DNA of 64,000 bases, from assembly GCF_963677685.1 (NCBI RefSeq), contig NZ_OY782186.1, forward strand, positions 2,604,001 to 2,668,000, in the 5' to 3' direction. The position numbers and the translations under genes were made by a program. The DNA comes from an uncultured Bacteroides sp. (GTDB lineage Bacteria > Bacteroidota > Bacteroidia > Bacteroidales > Bacteroidaceae). Shown here piece after piece: positions 46,274-54,053 of this stretch. Below the pieces are notes generated by a model. It searched no databases. It was given only the letters and a program-made list of their open reading frames with translations, and was not told the origin of the DNA. How positions within the stretch are numbered: the first letter of the stretch is position 1; every line of letters begins with the position of its first letter.

Positions 46274-46281
46274 TAACTTTG
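46274..46281 (+). promoter_or_regulatory. tRNA-Thr promoter -7 box (TAACTTTG)
   Basis: TAnnTTTG match, 17 bp before the mature tRNA. Confidence 0.5.
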
Positions 46282-46298
46282 CACGCCGTAAAAGATAT

Positions 46299-46371
<73 letters not shown>

Positions 46372-46381
46372 CACTCAAAAG

Positions 46382-46424
46382 AAGCCCTAATGCACCGTAT
46401 ATACGGGTGTTTAAGGGCTTTTTA
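46382..46424 (+). terminator. Terminator after tRNA-Thr
   Basis: An AAGCCCT...AGGGCTT outer stem with an inner CACCGTAT/ATACGGGTG stem, followed by T5. Confidence 0.8.
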
Positions 46425-46510
46425 CTTTTCTTCCCATTTGTGTTGAAGATTAAAAAAAGTTTTTCGTCCATTTATGGACACAAGAACGAATCCTAAATTA
46501 ATCCGACAAC

Positions 46511-47004
46511 ATGCCTACACTAAAATTAGCAGTCGTTCCTGCCAAAGTTGTCTATTAAAGAACACATAAAATAAGAGTAGCTATCGGAGACAAACAATAA
46601 ATAAAATAGAACCTGAAAGATACACATGTGCTCAACTACAAGAATACTTGTCCTCTATTACTAACATCGACAATGACGCTGCATTTCTACCCTATGCCAA
46701 ATCTTTTATAAATAATTTGATTGAAGATAAGCAGTGAAAATATAAGAAAATGATTGGGGTTGGACAATAAAGTTCTCTATATTCAATAACATAAGCCTAT
46801 CTATGAAGTTACAAGTAGTAAACTCGTCCGGAGAACTCATGCAGATTTAATGAATAAAGTGCAGATGGATAAATATGCAACCGGTCTCCATAAACGTGGC
46901 AGTAGTACAGTTGATCGATATACGCAATTAGGCCTCAAAGAGAAATATATTCTCATGTGCGCCACTTTCGGATGCGAGCCGACATTATGATGATGAAAGG
47001 TTAG
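46511..47004 (+). pseudogene. Tyrosine integrase relic 1 (degenerate)
   Basis: ATG at 46511 opens MPTLKLAVVPAKV, the typical N-terminus of Bacteroides tyrosine recombinases, then meets stops (TAA at 46556 and more). A shifted frame continues with the SAM-like-domain wording YTCAQLQEYL and AAFLPYAKSFINNLIEDK. The catalytic domain is missing, but the tail MRADIMMMKG-stop is present at 46972-47004. The same tail ends relic 2 at 51871. A 46-codon frame at 46850-46990 inside the relic is not recognised as a gene. The relic begins 140 bp after tRNA-Thr, a likely integration target. Confidence 0.75.
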
Positions 47005-47154
47005 GATAATAAGGCACTCTAGTCACCAAACTCCCGCTCTTAAAAGTGAAACATTGGAAGGTAAATAAAAAAAGCGTAACACAAGCTTTTTGCAAAATTA
47101 GCAACAGTTCTTTAATAGTCTCCTAGCAGCCCCTGAATGTTTTAGGAGCTTTTG
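46974..47154 (+). repeat. Direct repeat copy A (integrase 3' end and downstream DNA)
   Basis: It shares GCCGACATTATGATGATGAA, then GGAAGGTAAATAAA, AAGCTTTTTG and GAATGTTTTAG in order with copy B (51842-52019), with substitutions and small gaps. The start is the coding end of the integrase; the rest is non-coding. Confidence 0.75.
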
Positions 47155-47243
47155 AATGTTCCTTGAAGAATTTGATATGCTTCAAGAATTTTGCAATACG
47201 GGGTTAAACGAACGCTTACCCTAGCTTTGCTTTTCATATAGTG

Positions 47244-48158
47244 CTATCTATTTTTAATCCAATGAACAGCAATGCCAATCGGTTCAGCAGATCCCGAAAC
47301 ATGATGTCCAAGTGTTGAAAATAAGCAATATTCGTAAGGTTTCCCTTGTACCTTGAGTGCATTGAGGCACTCTATCGATAGTCCTACTGGAACTTGTACA
47401 TCCCTCTCGCCAAAAAGCCAAAGCCCTGGAATCGAGAGCCTGCTAAGAGCGTCGCAAGGATCAGTGTTTGCAAATTGATAGCGATCTGCAGCATTACGTA
47501 TGTGTTCTTGTACCTCAGCTTCGGTGTGATTGTCCCAAAAATCAGGTTTCCCTTCTGTAAAAAACTGAAACCTAAGTTGCTCTAGAGTTGAAACCGTAGA
47601 TCCACTAAACAACACCATAAAGTTCACAAGAGAATTTTTGTTTGCGGCAATGGGAATTATCCACCCTGCCTGACTGAAACCGACCAAACCGATAGGTGCA
47701 TTTTTGTCTCGCTGATGCTGATGAAGTATATTTATAGCAGCGATTGCATCTTTGGCCAAGAGGTTGAGATTAGCAGAATCAATGTTGTTAGTACCCACTT
47801 CCGGACCGACATAAATCCCACCCGATTCACCAACTCCACGTTTGTCATATGTTAACACCGAAATGCCTTTTTTAGCCAAAAGCGATGCAAAATTTCTCAT
47901 TCGAGGGGTCTGATCAGAACCATGTACCAGAACTACCGCGGCATGTGAATGTTGCGACGTGTAGATCGTACCAACAAGAGTGACTCCCTCGCTTTCAAAT
48001 CTGATATCCTCAACGCTCACGTCCGGTGATTGGGCTTTTAGCTGATTTGATAATACTGACAATAACAACAAAAAAAAGGCATACCGGTAAAAAAATGCAA
48101 TATTTCTTAATCTATCAACGCCTTTAATGTAACTTATGGTGTAATTTGTAGGAGCCAT
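47244..48158 (-). CDS. Alpha/beta hydrolase with signal peptide
   Basis: A 304-residue protein. A hydrophobic signal or anchor segment (YAFFLLLLSVLSNQLKAQ) precedes an alpha/beta-hydrolase fold: oxyanion region VLVHGSDQTPRM, DKRGVGESGG, nucleophile GFSQAG, acid in FGERDVQVP and His in LGHHVSG. It is probably an exported esterase or peptidase-like hydrolase. The substrate is unknown. An internal Met start would lose the signal. It is isolated between mobile-element relics and is cargo of the accessory region. Confidence 0.85.
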   Translation of the reverse strand: MAPTNYTISYIKGVDRLRNIAFFYRYAFFLLLLSVLSNQLKAQSPDVSVEDIRFESEGVTLVGTIYTSQHSHAAVVLVHGSDQTPRMRNFASLLAKKGISVLTYDKRGVGESGGIYVGPEVGTNNIDSANLNLLAKDAIAAINILHQHQRDKNAPIGLVGFSQAGWIIPIAANKNSLVNFMVLFSGSTVSTLEQLRFQFFTEGKPDFWDNHTEAEVQEHIRNAADRYQFANTDPCDALSRLSIPGLWLFGERDVQVPVGLSIECLNALKVQGKPYEYCLFSTLGHHVSGSAEPIGIAVHWIKNR

Positions 48159-48426
48159 ATTTTCTGAGTTAAAATTAGTTTATATTCACACCAAGTTAGA
48201 CGTTATAAGCCAGAAAAGGTTACACATTTTTAGTGAAAGCTCCATAATACTTTCTGTATAGTCAAAATAGACAGATAGTCACAACCCATTATCGTGTCAG
48301 GATTTGATAATAATATTTAGCTTCATAAAACAGAAATCAAGAGTTTCTCTAATATTTTGAAAAATAGCTGTAGACTTCTGGTATTCTTCAATTATTTCAA
48401 AATACAGGATTTAGCAAGCGCTCACG

Positions 48427-48762
48427 TTACACCGTAATAAGATACTCTTCCTTCTTTATATAAGAAGTCATAGGCTCTCCCATATAACGGACTGTTACAC
48501 CAAGTTTTGTTAAAGTTTCCGTAGCTCCAAAATTATCACAGCAGTCTTTGCAAGCTTCAATGGTTACACCTGCGTGCAACATCTCCATAATTTCAGTCTG
48601 TACCTGCGTATCATAACCAGCCAGCTTTACTGAAGCTCCCCAAATGATAACATTTACTTGCCCATACCAATTCTTTCTAATGGAATTGATGGCATACATT
48701 GACAACATATTGAAAATAGTATCCTTGTTGTCCGTTGTCCAAAGAATATTAAGTTTGTCCAT
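48427..48762 (-). CDS. DsrE-family protein
   Basis: A 111-residue cytosolic protein with the DsrE/F-like alpha/beta fold: N-terminal strand LNILWTTDNKDT, conserved VNVIIWGASVKL, and a Cys-containing loop EACKDCCDNFGA corresponding to the region where DsrE-type sulfur carriers place their active cysteine. The function may be sulfur or persulfide transfer. Stand-alone members are common in Bacteroides and uncharacterised. It is separated from its neighbours by gaps of 90 bp or more. Confidence 0.8.
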   Translation of the reverse strand: MDKLNILWTTDNKDTIFNMLSMYAINSIRKNWYGQVNVIIWGASVKLAGYDTQVQTEIMEMLHAGVTIEACKDCCDNFGATETLTKLGVTVRYMGEPMTSYIKKEEYLITV

Positions 48763-48852
48763 ATCGATAGTAGTTTACTTATCTCTGAAAAAGATTATTT
48801 TGTGATTGCAAAGTTAGTAAAAAGAATTTCCTTAGATTATTATTTCAGGCAT

Positions 48853-49374
48853 TTATCTCCAGCTTACCTCCATTGGCTTTGCCATCCAAGGAAATCTAAT
48901 TTCTGCGAAACTCCACGGGATAGAGTCTAAGAGCACATCATAAGCTCTTTCCTCCACATTGAGTATATAATAATCCTCTTTCTCTTCCAAATTACCCTCA
49001 CGTTGTAGGAACGATTTCCTGAGTCCTTCTACAGATGTATTGCCTATTTTCGTCCAATGCTGTATCACTGAATCTAGCATAATCGCAACAGTCTCTTTTT
49101 CGTTATCAGTAATTTCGATTGCCGAAGGTATTACTACATCTACATCAAAGCCTACAAGGACTTTGAAGAGTTTTAATTCATTGTCTTGAATATCGATCAC
49201 TCCGTATATCGAATAGATAATTAGATAAATTGCTTTTACTCTGGCATTATCGTCTATAAATAGCCCGCTTTCTACAAGTTTGAACATCGAGAATAGCCTT
49301 GGTAGGAAAGGACTCAAAAGAACGATGCCAGCATTATTTATCCAGAATATTTCTGATGTTGATTCCTGTATCAT
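48853..49374 (-). CDS. Orphan C-terminal fragment of a contractile-injection-system tape-measure-family protein
   Basis: A 173-residue protein. Its wording (INNAGIVLLSPFLPRLF, HWTKIGNTSVEGLRKSFLQREG, LDSIPWSFAEIRFPWM, ending EVSWR) matches the conserved C-terminal domain of the Bacteroidetes 'contractile injection system tape measure protein' family. Full proteins are several times longer. An in-frame stop lies 12 nt upstream of the ATG, so the rest is absent here rather than missed. The frame is undamaged. No sheath, tube, spike or baseplate gene is in the window. It may be a remnant of an eCIS cluster or a functional short paralogue. Confidence 0.75.
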   Translation of the reverse strand: MIQESTSEIFWINNAGIVLLSPFLPRLFSMFKLVESGLFIDDNARVKAIYLIIYSIYGVIDIQDNELKLFKVLVGFDVDVVIPSAIEITDNEKETVAIMLDSVIQHWTKIGNTSVEGLRKSFLQREGNLEEKEDYYILNVEERAYDVLLDSIPWSFAEIRFPWMAKPMEVSWR

Positions 49375-49590
49375 ATGCTTAATAATTTAATTCACCCCAA
49401 ATTTATACGTTTTTCCCCCGAAAGCTGTGTTCCATTTCCTATTTTGCAGGATAAATTTTGAATTAAGCGGGGGTTGCATATAATTTAACGTTGGATATTG
49501 TAGATTTCAGCATATAATTTTACGGGAATATTGTGTAGAGAACCCACCGAAGGCAAGACATGAGCCATATTTTATTAGAGCATTTAATTT

Positions 49591-49606
49591 GAGGTAAATT
49601 TACCTC
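49591..49606. repeat. Perfect 16-bp palindrome
   Basis: GAGGTAAATTTACCTC equals its own reverse complement. It lies 122 bp upstream of integrase relic 2 and is a candidate protein-binding site. Confidence 0.6.
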
Positions 49607-49637
49607 GGAAATAAAGAGGTTAAACAGGCATATAAGG

Positions 49638-49667
49638 ATTAAATGAGGAAAATATTCCTCACTTAAT
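49638..49667. repeat. Inverted repeat with 13-bp arms
   Basis: ATTAAATGAGGAA and TTCCTCACTTAAT pair at 12 of 13 positions around an AATA loop. No T-run follows, so a protein site is as likely as a terminator. Confidence 0.55.
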
Positions 49668-50391
49668 TAGGCATAATGAAGAAAAACAACTTATTCGGCT
49701 GCTTTTATTTATTTAGCGAACTGATTTAATGATTGAGCATTTCAAAAAGTGGATGATGAAAAAAGGATATGCGAATGGGAATATAGGTTTAAGGCTCACA
49801 CATTTAAAGGCTAGAGTCAATGAACTCATAAAGTCTGGTATTCTAAAATCTGAAATTGAGGGAAAACACATGAACTTAAGAAAAGACATGCTCCTGCTCT
49901 CCTTTTATCTTTGTGGTATCAATCTAAGATCTATTGACTGTGAATTTATCAGGCGATACTCTTTATTTTGAGAGAATCAAAACGCTCCACACTAAAACAG
50001 GAAAGTCTAATATATCAATACCTATTCATACTGAAGCAAAAAACATTATCAATAAGTACATAAATAGCAAAGGAATATTAGATTTAGGGTACTCATACAC
50101 TTATTCCAATCTACAAAAATATATAAATCTTTGCATGAGAGAGTTAAAGGAGCATTTGGGAATAAAGCAAACACTATGCTTCTACTCAGCCCGTAAAACA
50201 TTCGCTGAATTTGCTTCAGAGCTAGATATTCCTGATAATGCAATAGATTATTGCCTTGGTCATTCAGATAGATCAAGAGGGGTGATAAGATATTATACGA
50301 AGGTAAGATAAAAACAAGCTGAAATAGCTATAAATAGAGTGATTGACTATGTGAATAATCGGCTCAGTCATTATTCTTGGGGATTTAACCA

Positions 50392-51327
50392 TTACGCATA
50401 TAGCATCATCACTCTATAAAGATAGAATTTTACATCATTTACTCCTCTGAATGTAGCCCTAAAGGATTTAAGCTTGGCATTGAAAGATTCAGCTGCTGCA
50501 TTTGTGAGTCTGTTTTCAAAGAAATTCAATATCCTATCATTGTGATTTTTAAAGGTTTCTATTACCGTATTGAACTGAGGGTAATTCCATTCCTCTACCT
50601 TGTTGAACCACAGTGCAAGCTTTGCTCTTGCAACATTTTTATCATAGTTTTGAGAGTATATCTGTCCGAGTTGCAGAGCCAAATAATATAATTGTTTTAT
50701 ATCGTCAAACTGTTTAAAGAGTATTTCAGCCCTTATTCTTTGAGAGTTTGTCCATTTATCAGGACTCTTGAATAGTAGATATCTGCTTCGGACAAGAAGC
50801 TGCCTGATGGTATCTCCGTTATCAAAACATTGAGGTATATATTTTCTTCTTTCTGTTCTTGCTCTTTGTATATCTGAGTTCTCCTGCTCAATAGCCTGCC
50901 ATCGATATTGCACACGTAGCTCCTGCAATGCTTCCTGCATCTGCATTTGTACATGAAAGCGGTCTATGATCTGCGTAGCGTAAGGAAAACACCTCTTGGC
51001 TATTTGTCTCATACTTCCGGCCATGTCAAGTGTCACGTTCTTGACCATCCTACGTTTTCCTTCTGGTAACTTCATCAGGTATTTGCATACATCCTCAGCT
51101 TTTGTTCCCTTTATCATGGCTATAACCGTACCATGCTTACCATGACCTGCTTTATTGGTTACAATGGTATATAGCTCTCCATTGCTGAAGGCTGTTTCGT
51201 CAATAGATATATTCTCACCTAAATTGTCCTTGAAATACATATACTCATCAGCATGCGAGAGCTGGTTCCAGGAACGATAGCCGCTTAGATGTTCTTTGTA
51301 GTAATCGTTAAGTGTCTTAGACTTCAT
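50392..51327 (-). CDS. ISAon1/ISL3-type transposase, main (DDE) part
   Basis: 311 codons from the first ATG. The frame is open further upstream and encodes SYLDNHEVSIKLVADFCHMK, which joins to the end of the N-terminal frame. The DDE elements are SIDETAF, TLDMAGSMRQIAKRCFPYATQIIDRFHV (motif D...DRFHV in parts) and the C-terminal NAAAESFNAKLKSF with the catalytic Glu. It cuts and joins IS ends. It needs a +1 (or -2) shift from the frame at 51371-51730 to make a full protein. Whether that shift is programmed or a mutation cannot be decided here. Confidence 0.82.
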   Translation of the reverse strand: MKSKTLNDYYKEHLSGYRSWNQLSHADEYMYFKDNLGENISIDETAFSNGELYTIVTNKAGHGKHGTVIAMIKGTKAEDVCKYLMKLPEGKRRMVKNVTLDMAGSMRQIAKRCFPYATQIIDRFHVQMQMQEALQELRVQYRWQAIEQENSDIQRARTERRKYIPQCFDNGDTIRQLLVRSRYLLFKSPDKWTNSQRIRAEILFKQFDDIKQLYYLALQLGQIYSQNYDKNVARAKLALWFNKVEEWNYPQFNTVIETFKNHNDRILNFFENRLTNAAAESFNAKLKSFRATFRGVNDVKFYLYRVMMLYA

Positions 51328-51370
51328 ATGGCAGAAGTCGGCTACTAATTTTATACTAACCTCATGATTA

Positions 51371-51730
51371 TCAAGATAGCTCTTTTAAAAAAGAACCGAA
51401 CTCGGCTGTTATCCTAGTTCCGTCTGCAACCAATTGCCAGTCCCTGCTGTATGTCTTACCCGTTTGCTTATCCTCCCATCTGCGACGTTTAACTTTTAAA
51501 TATACAGTGCGGTCACGAACAGGAAAATCGGTAACTGTTATCTCGGGATAGAAACCTTTTGAAACTAGCGGAAGACTTGAATACTCGTCCGGTATGGTAT
51601 TTTTCTCTTCAAGAGAGAATATATAATAATCACCCATATCTGAATAGTCCGTAAAATCAAAATAGTCAAGCATCCCTTTGGGAAGGAACATGGACAATAT
51701 ATACTTATAATCGATTGGTTTCTTTGGCAT
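51371..51730 (-). CDS. ISAon1-type transposase N-terminal region
   Basis: 119 codons (MPKKPIDYKYILSMFLPKGM) forming the N-terminal domain, with a basic YLKVKRRRWEDKQTG and the end ADGTRITAEFGSFLKELS. The end of the frame reads TTTTTTAAAAGAG. Skipping one base there (+1) enters the main transposase frame, which continues KSYLDNHEVS. In database annotation this family is usually two separate ORFs, so a regulated frameshift is plausible. It lies 75 bp inside the right end of the IS. Confidence 0.8.
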   Translation of the reverse strand: MPKKPIDYKYILSMFLPKGMLDYFDFTDYSDMGDYYIFSLEEKNTIPDEYSSLPLVSKGFYPEITVTDFPVRDRTVYLKVKRRRWEDKQTGKTYSRDWQLVADGTRITAEFGSFLKELS

Positions 51731-51841
51731 GAAGCAAAAGTAATATTTTATAAGGTAAATAGAAAAGAACGAATTATTAAATCCCCAAATTTAAAGACTG
51801 ACCCTAATAATCCTAGCAAATATAAAGATTATATTGAAATG

Positions 51842-52019
51842 AGAGCCGACATTATGATGATGAAAGGATAGGATAATAAAGCAGGTTATTCGGCTGGCTA
51901 CCGTCCTTGAAAATAAAACGTTGGAAGGTAAATAAAGAAACGTGACATAAGCTTTTTGTACAATTAGCAACTGCTCTTTAGTAGTCTTCTAGCAGTTCCC
52001 GAATGTTTTAGAAGCTTCT
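51842..52019 (+). repeat. Direct repeat copy B (integrase 3' end and downstream DNA)
   Basis: Counterpart of copy A (46974-47154). It starts in the coding end of integrase relic 2 and runs into non-coding DNA. The two copies bracket the hydrolase, DsrE and tape-measure genes. The following 52020-52316 is AT-rich, with no gene seen. Confidence 0.75.
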
Positions 52020-52316
52020 GAGAATATCATTAAATAAAAAGAAAATCCTTGAAGAGTATCTGTGGATTTTTGATATGCGTCAAAGGCATGTAGTATTTGA
52101 ATATTGTCGTTTATTTACAGTGTTTTGAATACAATTGATTTATTGAATTCAAAATTTGTATATATAATTTTGATCAAGGAATTAGTTTTGTTCTTTTATT
52201 TAGACACAAGCCTATATTTACATTCATAACAGACATACAAAACATCATTTCCACATATTTGATTACAAATATAACAATGAATATTGCCTAAATAATTACT
52301 AAATAAAAGCCATTTA

Positions 52317-52979
52317 CTAATCTTCTATAACTAGATTTTCATTAGTCATAGTAATTTTGTACTTAAACAACAATCCTACATTTGCAAAAAAACCAATATA
52401 GCTTGACATCATCAATAAAGAGGCTATCGCAATCAAAATAGTACTACAAAAACAATCATACTTATTGCTAAAAAATAGTATCACAAAATCTAACAACAAA
52501 ATAAATGATATATTTCTTAAAAGCACCCTTATGCCTCGTTGAATCAGAAAGCGATCAAGACATACGCCTTTTTTAATTAACTCTTCCTCAAAAATAATAA
52601 GTTTGCAATGCCAGTTTTTATATTTCAAATCATATTTTCCTACCATTGCATCAAATTCTTTTTTAAACTGAATAGGATATAAGGGTAATTTCAGTTTCCA
52701 CCAAATATACTCTAATCCAATATATGGAAATTCAAGTAGCGCATAACTAAAACAACTAATTATTAATCCAATAGCAGTAGACAATAAGAAAAATATAAAT
52801 CCAAACAAAACATTTAAAGATATATCTGAAAGTGGAAAGCTCTGCGTAAAATATGGAAAAATATTTAATTTTATTACAATTATTACATTCAACAAAAAAA
52901 ACAATCCACTAGCATTGTCAGTTAGATAACGGTCAGAAGAAATCTCTATACCATTATTCGATATTTTAAGCATACTCAT
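52317..52979 (-). CDS. Four-TM membrane protein, third gene of an unrecognised operon
   Basis: A 220-residue protein. Hydrophobic segments lie near 25-40, 56-83, 157-171 and 178-205, that is two TM hairpins separated by a cytosolic region of about 70 residues rich in Lys and aromatic residues (KKEFDAMVGKYDLKYKNWHCK). A short polar tail follows. There is no signal peptide. I do not recognise the family. It starts 2 bp after the stop of the cyclase-like gene, so the two are coupled. By position and topology it could be the membrane effector of a nucleotide-signalling pair. This is inference. Confidence 0.72.
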   Translation of the reverse strand: MSMLKISNNGIEISSDRYLTDNASGLFFLLNVIIVIKLNIFPYFTQSFPLSDISLNVLFGFIFFLLSTAIGLIISCFSYALLEFPYIGLEYIWWKLKLPLYPIQFKKEFDAMVGKYDLKYKNWHCKLIIFEEELIKKGVCLDRFLIQRGIRVLLRNISFILLLDFVILFFSNKYDCFCSTILIAIASLLMMSSYIGFFANVGLLFKYKITMTNENLVIED

Positions 52980-52981
52980 AG

Positions 52982-54049
52982 TTATTCTTTCTTCTTTGTC
53001 TTTTTTTTAGCACCCTTTCTCTGTAATAACATTTGTTGATATGTATTAATAAATTTATCTTTATTCTTATTCGATAAGATACACTCTGGTACCTGAAGTG
53101 TTAGGTCATTCAAATATTTCTTAGTTGTCGTTGAACTTATTATATATTTAACAAGAGACAAGAACTCTTCTGGACAGTCTCTATCTAATTCTAAATTAAT
53201 AAATTCATTAAGCAAAAAGAATAATAAAAAATCAAACTTATAAGCATGTTTTCTCAAATTGCCAATTATATAATCATCGTCCCCTATTAAACAAGAAAAT
53301 AATAATAAATTAATATCCTCTTTTTTTTCTTTTTGTTTATAATAATATAGTTCACTTACTATCCAGTTTGCAAGATAAGACAGATAAAATCGCCCATATT
53401 TTTTATTTTTAAAATCAGCACTATGATACCGACGAAGAACATTCTCAAAATACACCGTTTCTAATTCTGGTTTAGTTAATTTCAGATCATAATAGCATAC
53501 AGGATTTTGACTATAAATAGTTGGAAAAAAGAATGATTTAGAAATATATTGTTCCTTATCAAAAACTAAAAATTTATCTTTAGCCCTTAAAGTTTTCTCC
53601 CATTCTATCAAAACTTGATCATCAATAAAAATACCAATTCCTTTAAAATTGTTTTGCAATACATAAACGCTACAAATATTTTTGTTCGCAAAAGAAATTC
53701 CATTTATATATTTTGAATTATTTTGCTTTTTAAGAGCTTGGTCCGTATTCTTATCTGAAATATTTACTTCTATAGCTGCTGTAAACATTAATGGAGAATT
53801 TTTCTGAATTAATCTATAGCGCAAATTTATCATATAGGTAAACAAAGCATCAAAATTTTCACATTGAATAAAAGCGCAATCTGAAAAATAGTATACAAAA
53901 GAGTTTTTGTACTCTTTTTTCTCAAAAACAGAAGTACATGTATCTAATTCACAAGTAAACGACTCTATAGCATTATAGTAAGCCTCAACGCTATATTTAG
54001 CCATATCTTTGATTCCTAATAAATCTATATATGCGACATAGCTATTCAT
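52982..54049 (-). CDS. Protein with class III nucleotidyl-cyclase-like N-terminal domain, second gene of operon
   Basis: A 355-residue cytosolic protein. The N-terminus reads YVAYIDLLGIKDM with Asp9, and YYFSDCAFIQ with Asp57. A D-[LI]-x-G strand and a second Asp 48 residues later match the two metal-binding aspartates of class III cyclases (usual separation about 44). The following TAAIEVNIS, NGISFANKNICSVYVL and KGIGIFIDDQV resemble the rest of that fold in 'YIDxLGF' proteins. Residues from about 190 are helical and unrecognised. The tail is strongly basic (KGAKKKTKKKE). No catalytic activity is proven, and the transition-state residues cannot be assigned. It is 4 bp downstream of the first gene. 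Confidence 0.72.
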   Translation of the reverse strand: MNSYVAYIDLLGIKDMAKYSVEAYYNAIESFTCELDTCTSVFEKKEYKNSFVYYFSDCAFIQCENFDALFTYMINLRYRLIQKNSPLMFTAAIEVNISDKNTDQALKKQNNSKYINGISFANKNICSVYVLQNNFKGIGIFIDDQVLIEWEKTLRAKDKFLVFDKEQYISKSFFFPTIYSQNPVCYYDLKLTKPELETVYFENVLRRYHSADFKNKKYGRFYLSYLANWIVSELYYYKQKEKKEDINLLLFSCLIGDDDYIIGNLRKHAYKFDFLLFFLLNEFINLELDRDCPEEFLSLVKYIISSTTTKKYLNDLTLQVPECILSNKNKDKFINTYQQMLLQRKGAKKKTKKKE

Positions 54050-54053
54050 ATTT

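Larger units (their letters stand above)
49375..49728. other. Intergenic region with tandem and inverted repeats
   Basis: It contains two diverged copies of a unit beginning GCATATAATTT at 49476 and 49510 (period 34 bp). It also has a perfect 16-bp palindrome GAGGTAAATTTACCTC at 49591-49606, and an inverted repeat with 13-bp arms and a 4-bp loop at 49638-49667 (ATTAAATGAGGAA / TTCCTCACTTAAT). No gene was seen. It precedes the integrase relic and may be its regulatory or recombination region. Confidence 0.5.
50361..51805 (-). mobile_element. ISL3/ISAon1-type insertion sequence
   Basis: About 1445 bp with imperfect terminal inverted repeats: left GGCTCAGTCATTATTCTTGG (continuing GGATTTAA), right, read inward, GGGTCAGTCTTTAAATTTGG (continuing GGATTTAA). 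The flanking 8-mers GAATAATC (50353-50360) and TAATAATC (51806-51813) agree at 7 of 8 positions, consistent with the 8-bp target duplication of ISL3 elements. The element carries two minus-strand frames for the transposase and interrupts integrase relic 2. Confidence 0.85.
49729..51871 (+). pseudogene. Tyrosine integrase relic 2, frameshifted, nonsense-mutated and split by an IS
   Basis: The left part (49729-50360) encodes the SAM-like core (MIEHFKKWMMKKGYANGNIG) and the catalytic domain (LLLSFYLCGIN, FERIKTLHTKTGKSN, FYSARKTFAEFA, LGHSDRSRGVIRYYTK). Damage: the true N-terminus is absent, a one-base shift occurs near 49940 (frame 1 to frame 2), and TAA at 50309-50311 interrupts the frame. The IS at 50361-51805 sits after ...RVIDYVNN. 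Joining the two sides and removing one target copy restores NNPSKYKDYIEMRADIMMMKG and a stop at 51869-51871. The HxxR histidine position appears as Tyr/Ser. Confidence 0.85.

Noticed and set aside
46850..46990. 46-codon frame MNKVQMDKYATGL... as a gene
   Set aside because: It lies wholly within the degenerate integrase region, has no promoter, and runs out of frame with the conserved integrase tail.
46372..52316. attL/attR copies of the tRNA-Thr 3' end
   Set aside because: No second copy of the T-arm or 3' end (CCGGCTACCGGCT) was found to the right of the tRNA in the window.
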